A stretch of DNA of 43,912 bases from positions 1 through 43,912 of the forward strand of contig NZ_JANUXN010000026.1 of assembly GCF_025699485.1 (NCBI RefSeq). The letters are read 5' to 3'. The notes under the pieces are model-generated. The model saw nothing but the letters and a program-made list of their open reading frames with translations. It was not told the origin of the DNA and searched no databases. This stretch comes from Thauera carbonicopians (GTDB lineage: Bacteria; Pseudomonadota; Gammaproteobacteria; Burkholderiales; Rhodocyclaceae). Shown piece after piece: positions 8,302-17,024 of this stretch; position 1 is the first letter of the stretch; the number at the start of each line of letters is the position of its first letter. Position numbers and translations under genes: made by a program.

Positions 8302-8823
8302 ATGACCGCCCGCCCGCTCGCCGCCGTCGTCTATGCCCCCACCGACAACATCGAGCTGCTGCTCGCCGAAGCGGCCCGCAGCCTCGCCTCGCGCGGCGTG
8401 AAGCTGGGCGGCGTGCTGCAGCACGACATCGCCGACGCCCGTGCCGCGTCCTGTGGCATGGCGCTCGAGAACCTCGAGACCGGCGAGCGCATCCCGCTGA
8501 CGCTGGAGCCGGACAGCAGCAATTCGGCCTCCTGCCGCCTCGATCCCGATGCGCTGGCACGCGCCGCGGTCGCGGTGCACGGCGCGCTCGGCCGCGGCGT
8601 CCAGCTCGTCGTCATCAACAAGTTCGCTGCGCAGGAAGCGTCGGGCGCCGGCCTGCGCGACGAGATCGGTCAATCGATGCTCGCCGGCGTGCCCCTGCTG
8701 ACCGCGGTGGGAGAGCGCTTCCTCGACGAATGGGCGGCTTTCACCGGCGGCGAATACACCCGCTTGAAGCCTGCACTCGACGACATCCTGGCGTGGTGGG
8801 ACGCCGTGCGGGCCGGAGCCTGA
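8302..8823 (+). CDS. DUF2478 family protein, P-loop-NTPase-like without a P-loop
   Basis: The 173-residue product resembles the DUF2478 family, which is often found beside molybdate transport or molybdoenzyme genes. Its biochemical role is not established. The start AAVVYAPTDNIELLLAEAAR lies where nucleotide-kinase-like proteins (THEP1 type) carry a Walker A loop, but no GxxGxGKT motif is present. Family-like blocks GVKLGGVLQHD, SSNSASCRLD and LVVINKFAAQEASG are visible. The last resembles the N-K-x-D-like strand end of this fold. Here there is no Mo gene nearby. It is followed after one base by the YkgJ-type gene, suggesting coexpression. The ATG at 8302 is the only start before the conserved N-terminus. 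Confidence 0.7.
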   Translation: MTARPLAAVVYAPTDNIELLLAEAARSLASRGVKLGGVLQHDIADARAASCGMALENLETGERIPLTLEPDSSNSASCRLDPDALARAAVAVHGALGRGVQLVVINKFAAQEASGAGLRDEIGQSMLAGVPLLTAVGERFLDEWAAFTGGEYTRLKPALDDILAWWDAVRAGA

Positions 8824-8824
8824 G

Positions 8825-9079
8825 GTGCAGTGCCGCGCCGGCTGCGCTGCCTGCTGCATCGCGCCATCGATCAGTTCGCCGATTCCCGGCATGGAAGGCG
8901 GCAAGCCCGCCGGCATGCGCTGCATCCAGTTGGACGAAGGCGACCGCTGCCGTCTGTTCGGCGACCCGCGCCGGCCCGCGGTGTGCGGCAGCCTGCCACC
9001 ATCGCTCGAGATGTGCGGCAACGACCGGGCGCATGCACTGCGCTTTCTCGACCGCCTCGAAGCAATGACATCGCCGTGA
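8825..9079 (+). CDS. YkgJ-family cysteine cluster protein
   Basis: The 84-residue product begins at a GTG one base after the preceding stop, with GGAG inside the end of the DUF2478 gene. It has the YkgJ/UPF0153 pattern of spaced cysteines: CRAGCAACC near the N-terminus, then C33, C42, C54 and C64 by rough count, with the usual PGMEGGKPAG and RPAVCG segments. Such proteins are proposed to bind Zn or Fe-S, and the reaction, if any, is unknown. It is shorter than many family members but shows no sign of truncation. Translational coupling with the upstream gene is likely. Confidence 0.8.
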   Translation: MQCRAGCAACCIAPSISSPIPGMEGGKPAGMRCIQLDEGDRCRLFGDPRRPAVCGSLPPSLEMCGNDRAHALRFLDRLEAMTSP

Positions 9080-9108
9080 GCCTGGCCGCACTGCAACATT
9101 CCCGGCGG

Positions 9109-9114
9109 TATAAT
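9109..9114 (+). promoter_or_regulatory. Candidate -10 box for uppP
   Basis: A perfect TATAAT followed by CGCGCG lies 34 bases upstream of the uppP ATG. No recognisable -35 is present at 16-18 bases, so activity may depend on an activator or an alternative -35. Confidence 0.45.
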
Positions 9115-9148
9115 CGCGCGCTTCCTCCCCAGCCCCTCCCGCAGCCGC

Positions 9149-9973
9149 ATGGATCTCCCTCTCCTCCTCGTCGCACTCATCCTCGGCATCGTCGAAGGCC
9201 TCACCGAATTCCTGCCGGTGTCGTCCACCGGCCACCTGATCATCGTCGGCGACCTGCTCGGCTACAACGACGACACCAGCAAGGTGTTCAAGATCGTCAT
9301 CCAGCTGGCCGCGATCCTCGCCGTGTGCTGGGACTACCGCGAGCGCCTGATCAAGGTCGCCGTCGGCCTGCCCACGCAGCCGGCCGCGCAGCGCTTCGTC
9401 GGCATGCTGTTCATCGCCTTCCTGCCGGCCGCGATCCTCGGCCTGATGTTCCATTCCACGATCAAGGGCCTGCTGTTCAACCCGATCACGGTCGCCACCG
9501 CGCTGGTGGTCGGCGGCCTGATCATCCTGTACGTGGAAAAGCGCGCCTACCATCCGCGCATCAACGACGTGGACGAGATGGGCTGGGGCGACGCCCTCAA
9601 GGTCGGCTTCGCCCAGGCGCTGGCGATGATCCCCGGCACTTCGCGCTCGGGCGCGACCATCATGGGCGGCGTGATCTTCGGCCTGTCGCGCAAGACGGCG
9701 GCGGAATTCTCCTTCTTCCTCGCCATCCCGACGATGTTCGCCGCCACCGCCTACGACCTGTACAAGAACTGGGACCTGCTGCGGCTGGAAGACCTGCCGG
9801 TGTTCGCGGTCGGCTTCGTCGCCTCCTTCGTCGCCGGCATGTGGGCGGTGAAGAGCTTCATCAAGTTCATCTCCAACCACACTTTTGTCGCCTTCGCCTG
9901 GTACCGCATCGCCTTCGGCCTGTTCGTGCTGGCAACCTGGTATTTCGGCTGGGTGGAATGGTCGGAAGCCTGA
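9149..9973 (+). CDS. uppP: Undecaprenyl-diphosphatase (BacA/UppP)
   Basis: UppP is an integral membrane phosphatase that converts undecaprenyl diphosphate to the monophosphate so the lipid carrier can be reused for peptidoglycan and glycan export. Overproduction confers bacitracin resistance in E. coli. The 274-residue product is full length and has both active-site motifs: [16 protein letters not shown] (about residues 16-31) and [13 protein letters not shown] (about 162-174), plus [11 protein letters not shown]. Around seven or eight membrane segments are evident. The ATG at 9149 opens directly on the first helix. It is followed 13 bases later by the yqiA-type esterase, with which it probably shares a transcript. 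Confidence 0.96.
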   Translation: MDLPLLLVALILGIVEGLTEFLPVSSTGHLIIVGDLLGYNDDTSKVFKIVIQLAAILAVCWDYRERLIKVAVGLPTQPAAQRFVGMLFIAFLPAAILGLMFHSTIKGLLFNPITVATALVVGGLIILYVEKRAYHPRINDVDEMGWGDALKVGFAQALAMIPGTSRSGATIMGGVIFGLSRKTAAEFSFFLAIPTMFAATAYDLYKNWDLLRLEDLPVFAVGFVASFVAGMWAVKSFIKFISNHTFVAFAWYRIAFGLFVLATWYFGWVEWSEA

Positions 9974-9986
9974 CGAGGACAGCGTG

Positions 9987-10574
9987 ATGATCGTCTACCT
10001 GCACGGCTTCCGCTCGGCGCCGGCCTCGATCAAGGCCCGGGCGCTGAAGGCGCGCATGACCGAATGCGGACTCGGCGAGTACTTCTGGTGCGAGCAGTTG
10101 CCGGTGTCGCCGCGCGCGGCGATCGCGCTGGCCGAAAACGCCAGCGCGCGGGCCCGGGCGGCGGGCGGGGCGCCGACCGTGGCCGGCAGCTCGCTCGGCG
10201 GCTACTACGCCACCTGGCTCGCCGAACGCCACGGCCTGCGCGCGGTGCTGGTCAATCCGGCGGTGGTCGCGCCGCTGTCGCTGGAGGCCTACGTCGGCAC
10301 CCAGGACAACCTCTACACCGGCGAAAGCTTCGAATTCACCCACGGCCACATCGACGAACTGCGCGCGCTCGAAGTACCCACCATCACCCGGCCCGAGCGC
10401 TACTGGCTGCTCGCCGAAACCGGCGACGAAGTGCTCGACTACCGCCACGCGGTCGAGAAGTACGCCGGCGCCCGCCAGACCGTGCTCGAAGGCGGCGACC
10501 ACGGTTTTTCGCGCTGGAACGACTACCTCGACGCCATCATCGATTTCGCCGGTCTCGGCAACCCCCAGCGCTGA
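9987..10574 (+). CDS. yqiA: YqiA-type alpha/beta-hydrolase esterase
   Basis: The 195-residue product is a small esterase of the UPF0227/YqiA family; the E. coli protein hydrolyses short acyl and CoA thioesters. Visible motifs are IVYLHGFRSAP at the N-terminus, the nucleophile elbow GSSLGGYYATWLAE, LVNPAV, YTGESFEFTHGHI, WLLAETGDEVLDY with the catalytic Asp, and EGGDHGF with the catalytic His. The triad is therefore complete. The frame is open upstream into uppP, but the ATG at 9987, with GAGGA ahead of it, matches the family start. The last bases lie 16 bases from the methyltransferase gene. Confidence 0.92.
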   Translation: MIVYLHGFRSAPASIKARALKARMTECGLGEYFWCEQLPVSPRAAIALAENASARARAAGGAPTVAGSSLGGYYATWLAERHGLRAVLVNPAVVAPLSLEAYVGTQDNLYTGESFEFTHGHIDELRALEVPTITRPERYWLLAETGDEVLDYRHAVEKYAGARQTVLEGGDHGFSRWNDYLDAIIDFAGLGNPQR

Positions 10575-10590
10575 TACAGTCTCGCAGGAC

Positions 10591-11460
10591 ATGTCCTCGC
10601 CTTCCGAACCCCCTTCGTCCCCGGCCGGTTTCGACCCCCGCCGCTTCAAGGCGATGGAGCGCGCCGGTTTCAACCGCATCGCCGCGCGTTATGCCGACGG
10701 CGCCCACCTGCGCGTCGAGCTGGCCACAGCACTGCTCGACGCCGCCGCGCTCGAACCCGGCCTGCGCGTGCTCGACCTCGCCAGCGGCCCCGGCCTGCTG
10801 GCGCGCGATGCCGCGCTACGAGTCGCGCCGGGCGGCAGCGTGCTCGCCACCGACATCGCCGAAGCGATGCTCGCCGAAGGCGCCCGCCGCTGCGGCGGGC
10901 ATGTCGACGCGCCCTGCTTCGCCGCCGCCGATGCCGAACACCTCTGCCTCGCCGACACCAGCGTCGACCGTGTGCTGGCCGGCCTCGCGCTGTTCGTCTT
11001 TCCCCATCCGGAACGCGCGCTGGCGGAGATGCACCGGGTGCTCGTCCCCGGCGGACGCGTCGCGCTGTCGGTGTGGGGGCCGCGCGAGAGCGTGCCGCTG
11101 ATCCACCGCGCCCAGGACTGCATCGCCCGCCTGCTGCCGCCGCCCAAGGTCGCCCGGCCCTCGGTGTTCCGCTTCGGCGAAGCCCAGGTGCTGCAGGATC
11201 TGCTCGCCCAGGCCGGCTTCGTCGACATCGGGATCCGCCCCTGCGAGTTCAGCTGCCACTTCGGCAGCGCCGACGCCTACTGGCAAGCTTTCCTCGATCT
11301 CGCCGGCGGCGCGGCCGAGGCCATCGGCCGCCTGTCCGAAGCCACCCGGCAGGCGCTGCGCACCGCCGTCGCCGACGACCTCGCCAGCCACAGCGACGGC
11401 CACGGCGGCTTCACCGTGCCAGCTCGCACGCTGGTCGCCATCGCGCGACGTCCGGCCTGA
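10591..11460 (+). CDS. Class I SAM-dependent methyltransferase
   Basis: The 289-residue product has a class I Rossmann methyltransferase domain. Motif I is VLDLASGPGLLARDAA (about residues 59-74), the acidic end of strand 2 is VLATDIAEAMLAEG, and FAAADAEHLCLAD and the post-motif segment RVLVPGGRVALSVWGP are also present. The layout is like UbiE/Coq5 or biotin-synthesis-type enzymes acting on small molecules. The substrate cannot be read from the sequence, and the C-terminal half (about 180-289) is not distinctive. AGGAC precedes the ATG. It lies in a run of rightward genes and may be cotranscribed with yqiA. Confidence 0.85.
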   Translation: MSSPSEPPSSPAGFDPRRFKAMERAGFNRIAARYADGAHLRVELATALLDAAALEPGLRVLDLASGPGLLARDAALRVAPGGSVLATDIAEAMLAEGARRCGGHVDAPCFAAADAEHLCLADTSVDRVLAGLALFVFPHPERALAEMHRVLVPGGRVALSVWGPRESVPLIHRAQDCIARLLPPPKVARPSVFRFGEAQVLQDLLAQAGFVDIGIRPCEFSCHFGSADAYWQAFLDLAGGAAEAIGRLSEATRQALRTAVADDLASHSDGHGGFTVPARTLVAIARRPA

Positions 11461-11503
11461 CTCCCTCACAAGCACCCGGCCCTTCTTCCCTCTTCCGGCA
11501 CCC

Positions 11504-12412
11504 ATGAAATCTCCCGCCATCGAGCAGGCCGAACGGCGCCGCGGCATGCTGGCCGCACTGACCGCATTCTCCATCTGGGGGCTGTCGCCGCTTTACTTCA
11601 GGGCCGTCGGCAGCATCCCGCCTTTCGAGATCGTCGCCCACCGCATCCTGTGGTCGCTGGTCTTCCTTGCCGGCCTGCTCGCCTTCCTGCCCTTCACCGG
11701 CGGCTTCGCGCGCGTCCGCGAAGTCTGCCGCCAGCCGCGCCTGCTCGGCCTGCTCGCGTTGACCGCGCTGCTCACCGGCAGCAACTGGCTGGTGTTCATC
11801 TGGGCGATCGACGCCGGCCGCCTGCTCGAGGCCACGCTCGGCTACTTCATCAATCCGCTGGTCAGCATCGCCTTCGGCGCCGCCATCCTCGGCGAGCGCC
11901 TGCGCCCGCTGCAGCGCATCGCGGTGGCGATCGCGATCGCCGGCGTAGCCTGGCGGGTATGGCAGCTCGGCAGCCTGCCGTGGATCTCGCTCTATCTGGC
12001 CGGCACCTTCGGCCTGTACGGCCTGCTGCGCAAACGCGCGCCGATCGAAGCCGTCAGCGGGCTGTTCATCGAAACATTGCTGGTCGCGCCGCTGGCGCTC
12101 GCCGGGCTGGCCTGGATGCATGCCGGCGGTACGCTCGGCTTCGGCACCGGCGCCACCGCCGACTGGCTGCTGCCCTTGAGCGGCATCATCACCGCACTGC
12201 CGCTGATGCTGTTCACCGCCGGCGCCCGCCGCCTGCCGCTGGCCACCATCGGCTTCATGCAATACCTCGCCCCCAGCCTCGGCTTCATCATCGCAATCAG
12301 GATCTTCCGCGAGCCTTTCGACTCCGGCCAGTTGATCGGCTTCCTGCTGATCTGGATCGCGCTCGCGATCTATTCGGTGGACATGGTGCGCGCCGCGCGC
12401 CGGCCGCGCTGA
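11504..12412 (+). CDS. rarD: EamA-family transporter RarD
   Basis: The 302-residue product is a ten-helix drug/metabolite transporter of the RarD branch. Indicators are the N-terminal RRGMLAALTAFSIWGLSPLYFR, NWLVFIWAID, LGYFINPLVSI, an ILGERLRPLQ block after the first five helices, and the second repeat ending with GFMQYLAPSLGFI and FLLIWIALAIYS. In E. coli rarD is annotated as chloramphenicol-sensitive protein. The true substrate is not established. It is complete and ends with a short basic tail. The ribosome binding site ahead of the ATG at 11504 is poor. Confidence 0.9.
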   Translation: MKSPAIEQAERRRGMLAALTAFSIWGLSPLYFRAVGSIPPFEIVAHRILWSLVFLAGLLAFLPFTGGFARVREVCRQPRLLGLLALTALLTGSNWLVFIWAIDAGRLLEATLGYFINPLVSIAFGAAILGERLRPLQRIAVAIAIAGVAWRVWQLGSLPWISLYLAGTFGLYGLLRKRAPIEAVSGLFIETLLVAPLALAGLAWMHAGGTLGFGTGATADWLLPLSGIITALPLMLFTAGARRLPLATIGFMQYLAPSLGFIIAIRIFREPFDSGQLIGFLLIWIALAIYSVDMVRAARRPR

Positions 12413-12426
12413 CCTCCGCCCGTGCA

Positions 12427-12447
12427 ACCGCCGCGCCGCACGGCGGT
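12427..12447 (+). terminator. Hairpin downstream of rarD
   Basis: A 7-bp inverted repeat, ACCGCCG and CGGCGGT, with a 7-base loop lies 14 bases after the rarD stop. There is no T-run, so it is only a possible Rho-dependent or pausing site. It lies just ahead of a candidate promoter for the next gene. Confidence 0.3.
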
Positions 12448-12457
12448 CGACACGGCT

Positions 12458-12487
12458 TTGGGGCAAGCCGCCCGAATCCAGTAAACT
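12458..12487 (+). promoter_or_regulatory. Candidate promoter for the RNB-tonB-aroE-mtgA operon
   Basis: TTGGGG (12458-12463) and TAAACT (12482-12487) are 18 bases apart and 30 bases upstream of the nuclease start. Both are partial consensus matches. The position, right after the rarD hairpin and before a run of closely spaced genes, supports it. Confidence 0.4.
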
Positions 12488-12517
12488 ACGCAGCTTGCTT
12501 TTTTCAGGCGGATGCCG

Positions 12518-14431
12518 ATGTTCGTGCTGTATGAAGAGGACGGGGCCTTCAAGGCCGGCACGATCCTCGCCGACAACCAAGCCACGCTGCAGGTCGAGAA
12601 CACCCACGGCAAGCGGGTGAAGCTCAAGCGTGCCAACGTGCTGCTCGAATTCCGCGAACCCGGGCCCGCCGACCTGCTGAGCCGCGCCGAAGCCGGCGCC
12701 GAGGAGCTCGACATCGAGTTCCTGTGGGAAGTGTGCGGCGACGACGAGTTCACCTTCGCCGACTTCGCCGCCGAATACCAGGGCCACCCGCCCAGCGCGG
12801 TCGAAGCCGCCACCCTCCTGCTGCGCCTGCATTCGGCGCCGATCTGGTTCCACCGCAAGGGCAAGGGGCGCTTCCGCAAGGCGCCGGCCGACATCCTGCA
12901 GGCGGCGCTCGCCGGCCTGGAGAAGAAGCGCCAGCAGGCTGCGCTGATCGAGCACATGCGCGCCGAACTGGTCGAGGGCCGGCTGCCGCCCGAGCTGGCC
13001 GCGCTGCTGCCGCAGGCGCTGTACCGCCCCGACCGCAACCGCAACGAGATCAAGGCGCTCGAAGCCGCTTGCGTCGACACCGGCCTGTCGGCCGCGCGCC
13101 TGCTGCTCAAGTGCGGCGCGCTGGGCTCGAGCTACGACTTCCACTACAACCGCTTCCTGTTCGAGCATTTCCCCGAAGGCGCCGATTTCCCCGCCTTCGC
13201 CCCGGCGATGCTGCCGGCCGGACTGCCGCGCGCCGACGTCGCCGCGTTCTCGATCGACGACGCCTCGACCACCGAGATCGACGACGCCTTCTCGGTCGTG
13301 CCGCGCGCCGAAGGCGGCTGGCGCATCGGCATCCACATCGCCGCGCCGGCGCTGGGCTTCAACCGCGGCACCGGGCTCGACGCCATCGCCCGCCGCCGGC
13401 TGTCGACCGTCTACATGCCCGGCGGCAAGATCACCATGCTGCCCGACGAAGTGGTGCAGAGCTTCACGCTGAGCGAAGGCCGCGACTGCCCGGCAGTGTC
13501 GCTGTACCTCGACATCACCCCCGGCCTGGCGATCGTCGGCGAGGAAAGCCGGGTCGAGATGGTGCCGATCGTCGCCAACCTGCGCCACCACGACATCGAG
13601 CCGCTGTTCAACGACGACACCGTGCATGGCGACGGCCCGGATTTCCCGTGGAAGCGCGAGCTGACGCTGCTGTGGGATCTGGCGACGGTGCTCGAAGCCG
13701 GCCGCGGCAAGGCCGGCGGCAACGAGGACCGCATCGACTTCGGCTTCAGCGTCGACTGGAACCAGCCCACCGCCGACGGCCCCGGCTTCGTCAGCATCGG
13801 CCGCCGCCAGCGCGGCTCGCCGATGGACAAGCTGGTCGCCGAACTGATGATCCATGCCAACGTCACCTGGGGCCGCCTGCTCGACGAAGCCGGCGTGCCC
13901 GGCCTGTATCGCGCCCAGGGCGGCGGCAAGGTGCGCATGACCACCGTCGCCGCACCGCACGAAGGGCTGGGCGTGGAATGCTACGCTTGGTCCAGTTCGC
14001 CGCTGCGGCGCTACGTCGACCTGGTCAACCAGTGGCAGATCATTGCCGTGCTGCAGGACACCGAGCCGGCCTTCGCGCCGAAGTCGGCCGACCTGATGGC
14101 GGCACTGCGCGACTTCGAGCTGACCTATGCCGAATACGCCGAATTCCAGCGCGGCATGGAGCGCTACTGGTGCCTGCGCTGGCTGCGCCAGCACGGCCGC
14201 GGCGAAGTCGATGCCACGGTGCTGCGCGAGAACGTCGTGCGCCTGAACGAGATTCCGCTGGTGTTCCGGGTGCCGTCGATGCCGCTGCAGATTCCGGGCA
14301 GCCAGGTCCGGCTGATGGTGGAAGGCACCGATCTGCTCGACGTCGATGTCGACGCGCGCTTCCTGCGCACGCTGGCCGAGCCCGAGCAGCAGGACGAAAA
14401 CCAGACCGCGGACGCCTTCGGCCCGCTCTGA
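12518..14431 (+). CDS. RNase II/R family (RNB domain) exoribonuclease
   Basis: The 637-residue product carries an RNB catalytic domain (about residues 240-540). It has the metal-site signature SIDDASTTEIDDAFSV, the segment HIAAPALGF, YMPGGKITMLPDE and the C-terminal SSPLRRYVDLVNQWQI block. An N-terminal region begins FVLYEEDGAFKAGTILAD. It is similar to the short RNB proteins found in betaproteobacteria rather than to full RNase R, and I see no long basic C-terminal tail. It would degrade RNA 3'-5' in the cytoplasm. Of two ATGs six bases apart (12512 and 12518), the second is preferred because AGGCGG then sits six bases upstream. The TonB-like gene follows after 9 bases. Confidence 0.88.
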   Translation: MFVLYEEDGAFKAGTILADNQATLQVENTHGKRVKLKRANVLLEFREPGPADLLSRAEAGAEELDIEFLWEVCGDDEFTFADFAAEYQGHPPSAVEAATLLLRLHSAPIWFHRKGKGRFRKAPADILQAALAGLEKKRQQAALIEHMRAELVEGRLPPELAALLPQALYRPDRNRNEIKALEAACVDTGLSAARLLLKCGALGSSYDFHYNRFLFEHFPEGADFPAFAPAMLPAGLPRADVAAFSIDDASTTEIDDAFSVVPRAEGGWRIGIHIAAPALGFNRGTGLDAIARRRLSTVYMPGGKITMLPDEVVQSFTLSEGRDCPAVSLYLDITPGLAIVGEESRVEMVPIVANLRHHDIEPLFNDDTVHGDGPDFPWKRELTLLWDLATVLEAGRGKAGGNEDRIDFGFSVDWNQPTADGPGFVSIGRRQRGSPMDKLVAELMIHANVTWGRLLDEAGVPGLYRAQGGGKVRMTTVAAPHEGLGVECYAWSSSPLRRYVDLVNQWQIIAVLQDTEPAFAPKSADLMAALRDFELTYAEYAEFQRGMERYWCLRWLRQHGRGEVDATVLRENVVRLNEIPLVFRVPSMPLQIPGSQVRLMVEGTDLLDVDVDARFLRTLAEPEQQDENQTADAFGPL

Positions 14432-14440
14432 GCCCCGGCG

Positions 14441-15337
14441 ATGGCACAGGCCCTCAGCGCTCACACACCAACGGCGGCCGCCCTGCGCAAGGGCAATCGC
14501 CTGCTGGCTGGGGCGTTCGCCGTTTCACTGGCGGTGCACGCCCTGCTGCTGAGCCTGCAGTTCCGCATGCCGGACGCCAAGCCGGCGACCCGGGATCCTG
14601 GGCTGGCCGTGGTGCTGGTCAACACCCGCCATGCCCAGGCGCCGGAAAAAGCCGACGTGCTGGCGCAGGCCAACGTCGATGCCGGCGGCACCTCTGAACA
14701 GGAAGCCCGCCCCACCTCGCCGCTACCGCCCCAGCCGACGCAGCGCGAAGGCGACGCCCTGGTCGAAGCCAAGCAGCGCACGCAGGAACCGGTGCGCGAG
14801 CAGAAGCAGGTCGTCACCCGCGAGAAATCCCCCGCCAAGGTCGCTGCCGCACCGGCCAAGGTCGAACAGCCCACTCCCACCCCCGCTCCGCAGCCCCGCG
14901 GCCTGGATCTGCTCGACAGCGCCGCCGCCATCGCCCGCCTCGAAGCGGAGATCGACCGCAAGCTGGACGAGATCGCCAAGCGCCCGCGCAGGACCAGCAT
15001 CGGCGCCAAGGCCAGGGAGTACCGCTTCGCCCAGTATGTCGAGGACTGGCGCCTGAAGGTCGAGCGCGTCGGCACGCTGAACTACCCGGAGGCCGCGCGC
15101 GGGCGCCTCTACGGCAGCCTGTTGCTGAGGGTGTCGATCAAGGCCGACGGCAGCGTCGAGGAAGTCGTCGTCAACCGCAGCTCCGGGCACAAACTACTGG
15201 ACGAGGCCGCCGTGCGCATCGTTCAATTGGCCGCACCCTATGCCCCCTTCCCGCCGGACATCCGTAGGGACACGGACATCATCGAAATCACCCGCACCTG
15301 GACCTTCACCAATACCAACCAGGTTCGCGCCAACTGA
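14441..15337 (+). CDS. TonB-family energy-transducing protein
   Basis: The 298-residue product has one membrane helix (about residues 20-41, in-out orientation). A long periplasmic linker (about 45-165) follows, rich in Pro, Ala, Gln and Lys (PLPPQPTQ, PTPTPAPQP). A C-terminal TonB domain (about 200-290) has LNYPEAARGRLYGSLLLRV, IKADGSVEEVVV and SSGHKLLDEAAVRIV. TonB proteins couple the inner-membrane proton gradient to outer-membrane receptors via ExbB/ExbD. Neither exbB nor exbD is in the window, so this may be an accessory TonB or one that partners with a distant system. It lies 9 bases after the RNB gene and 10 bases before aroE. Confidence 0.85.
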   Translation: MAQALSAHTPTAAALRKGNRLLAGAFAVSLAVHALLLSLQFRMPDAKPATRDPGLAVVLVNTRHAQAPEKADVLAQANVDAGGTSEQEARPTSPLPPQPTQREGDALVEAKQRTQEPVREQKQVVTREKSPAKVAAAPAKVEQPTPTPAPQPRGLDLLDSAAAIARLEAEIDRKLDEIAKRPRRTSIGAKAREYRFAQYVEDWRLKVERVGTLNYPEAARGRLYGSLLLRVSIKADGSVEEVVVNRSSGHKLLDEAAVRIVQLAAPYAPFPPDIRRDTDIIEITRTWTFTNTNQVRAN

Positions 15338-15347
15338 GACTTCCGCC

Positions 15348-16181
15348 ATGGACCGTTACGCCGTCACCGGACACCCGATCGCCCACAGCAAATCGCCCCA
15401 GATCCATACTGCCTTCGCCCGCCAGACCGGGCAGGACATGAGCTACGAGGCCATCCTCGCCCCGCTGGACGGCTTCGCTGCCACGGTCCGGACCTTTCGC
15501 ACCGGCGGCGGGCTGGGCATGAACGTCACCGTGCCGTTCAAGCTCGAGGCCTTCGCCCTCGCCGACCGCCACACCCCGCGCGCGCAGGCCGCCGGCGCGG
15601 TCAATACCCTGGCCTTCGGCGCGGACGGCATTCTCGGCGACAACACCGACGGCGCCGGCCTGGTGCGCGATCTCAAGATCAACCTGGGCCGGGAAATCGC
15701 TGGCCGGCGCGTGCTGCTGCTGGGCGCCGGCGGCGCAGTGCGCGGCGTGATGCTGCCGCTGCTGGGCGAAGGCCCTGCGGTGCTGACGATCGCCAACCGC
15801 ACGGTCAGCAAGGCCGAAGAGCTGGTCGAACTGTTCATGCCGGAGGCAGGCGACGTCCGCCTGTCGGCCAGCAGTTTCGACGCCCTCGCCGGCCAGCAAT
15901 TCGACATCGTCATCAATGCCACCGCCTCCAGCCTGTCCGACGAGGTGCCGCCGCTGCCGCCCGGCCTGTACGCCGACGGCGCACTCGCCTACGACATGAT
16001 GTACGGCCGCGACGATACGCCGTTCATGGCCACAGCCCTCGCCGACGGCGCTGCACGGGTGGCCGACGGCCTGGGCATGCTGGTCGAACAGGCCGCCGAG
16101 AGCTTCGCGCTGTGGCGCGGCGTTCAGCCTGATGGCGGCGCGGTGCTGGCCGATCTGCGCCGGCAGATCGGCGCCGGCTGA
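15348..16181 (+). CDS. aroE: Shikimate dehydrogenase (NADP+)
   Basis: AroE reduces 3-dehydroshikimate to shikimate with NADPH in the aromatic amino-acid pathway. The 277-residue product has the substrate-binding N-terminal signatures GHPIAHSKSPQIH and GMNVTVPFK, with the catalytic Lys, then GDNTDGAGLVRDL. The Rossmann loop GAGGAVRGVMLPLL and NRTVSKAEEL, as expected for NADP binding, follow. The C-terminal DGLGMLVEQAAESF is also present. The frame is open upstream to 15240 within tonB, but the ATG at 15348 starts the conserved MDRYAVTGHP. It is 6 bases from mtgA, so the two are cotranscribed. Confidence 0.96.
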   Translation: MDRYAVTGHPIAHSKSPQIHTAFARQTGQDMSYEAILAPLDGFAATVRTFRTGGGLGMNVTVPFKLEAFALADRHTPRAQAAGAVNTLAFGADGILGDNTDGAGLVRDLKINLGREIAGRRVLLLGAGGAVRGVMLPLLGEGPAVLTIANRTVSKAEELVELFMPEAGDVRLSASSFDALAGQQFDIVINATASSLSDEVPPLPPGLYADGALAYDMMYGRDDTPFMATALADGAARVADGLGMLVEQAAESFALWRGVQPDGGAVLADLRRQIGAG

Positions 16182-16187
16182 GGCTGC

Positions 16188-16898
16188 ATGTCCTTGCCCA
16201 TGGCCGGGACGCGCTGGTTCGGCCTGCTGGGCCGCGGCCTGCTGGTTCTGCTTCTCCTGCTGCTGTTCTGGCAACTCGTGCTGCTGACCCAGGTCATCTG
16301 GTGGAGCCGCTTCGATCCGGGCAGCACCAGCTTCATGCGCATGCGGCTGACCGAACTGCGCGAAGCCGATCCCAAGGCCACGCTGCGCCACCAGTGGGTC
16401 GATTACGAAAATATTTCCATCCACCTGAAGCGCGCCGTGGTCGCTGCCGAGGACGACCGCTTCCTGGATCATGGCGGCTTCGACTGGACAGGCATCCAGC
16501 GCGCGCTGGAAAAGAACGAGCAGCGCGGCCGCCTTGCTGCCGGCGGTTCGACGATCAGCCAGCAGCTCGCCAAGAACCTGTTCTTGTCGCCATCGAAGAG
16601 CTGGCTGCGCAAGGGCCAGGAAGCCGTGCTGACGGTGATGATCGAGACCACCTGGGACAAGCGCCGCATCCTCGAGGTCTACCTGAACGTGGTCGAATGG
16701 GGCAACGGCATCTTCGGCGCCGAAGCGGCCGCGCAGCGCTATTACGGCACCTCGGCGGCCAATCTGGGACCGTCGCAGGCCGCGCGACTGGCCGTGATGC
16801 TGCCCAACCCCCGCCACTACGAGCGCAACTACGGCCCCCGCCTGGCCGCCCACGCCAACCGCATCCAGCGCCGCATGCAGGCCTCGCAGGTCCCCTGA
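16188..16898 (+). CDS. mtgA: Monofunctional peptidoglycan glycosyltransferase
   Basis: MtgA polymerises lipid II into glycan strands without a transpeptidase domain. The 236-residue product has an N-terminal membrane anchor (about residues 13-36, very Leu-rich) and a GT51 domain. The GT51 motifs are VVAAEDDRFLDHGGFDW with the catalytic Glu, GGSTISQQLAKNLFL, KRRILEVYLNVVEWG and AARLAVMLPNP. The length is typical. The aroE-mtgA order is common in betaproteobacteria. It is the last gene of the operon that begins with the RNB gene. No T-rich terminator is seen before mgtE. Confidence 0.96.
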   Translation: MSLPMAGTRWFGLLGRGLLVLLLLLLFWQLVLLTQVIWWSRFDPGSTSFMRMRLTELREADPKATLRHQWVDYENISIHLKRAVVAAEDDRFLDHGGFDWTGIQRALEKNEQRGRLAAGGSTISQQLAKNLFLSPSKSWLRKGQEAVLTVMIETTWDKRRILEVYLNVVEWGNGIFGAEAAAQRYYGTSAANLGPSQAARLAVMLPNPRHYERNYGPRLAAHANRIQRRMQASQVP

Positions 16899-17024
16899 AC
16901 GGCATTCCCTCGGCGCCATTCGTTGCGATGCAGCAAATTTTCCATGCAACGGTGTACAAGGGTCGCAAGCGTCACATCAAGCCCGTAGAATCCAGGGTTC
17001 CGTCCCCCCAAGCCGGCAGCCCCC

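Noticed and set aside
6797-8305. 502-codon plus-strand frame opposite hrpA
   Set aside because: It is a shadow of the conserved helicase domain and has no independent signal.
11411-14464. 1017-codon open frame on the minus strand across rarD and the RNB gene
   Set aside because: It is antisense to two well-identified genes, is low in complexity (His/Gln/Ala/Gly-rich) and has no recognisable domain. It is a typical GC-rich shadow frame.
16899-17024. Mg2+-sensing M-box riboswitch ahead of mgtE
   Set aside because: The gap is too short and shows no terminator hairpin or recognisable M-box core.
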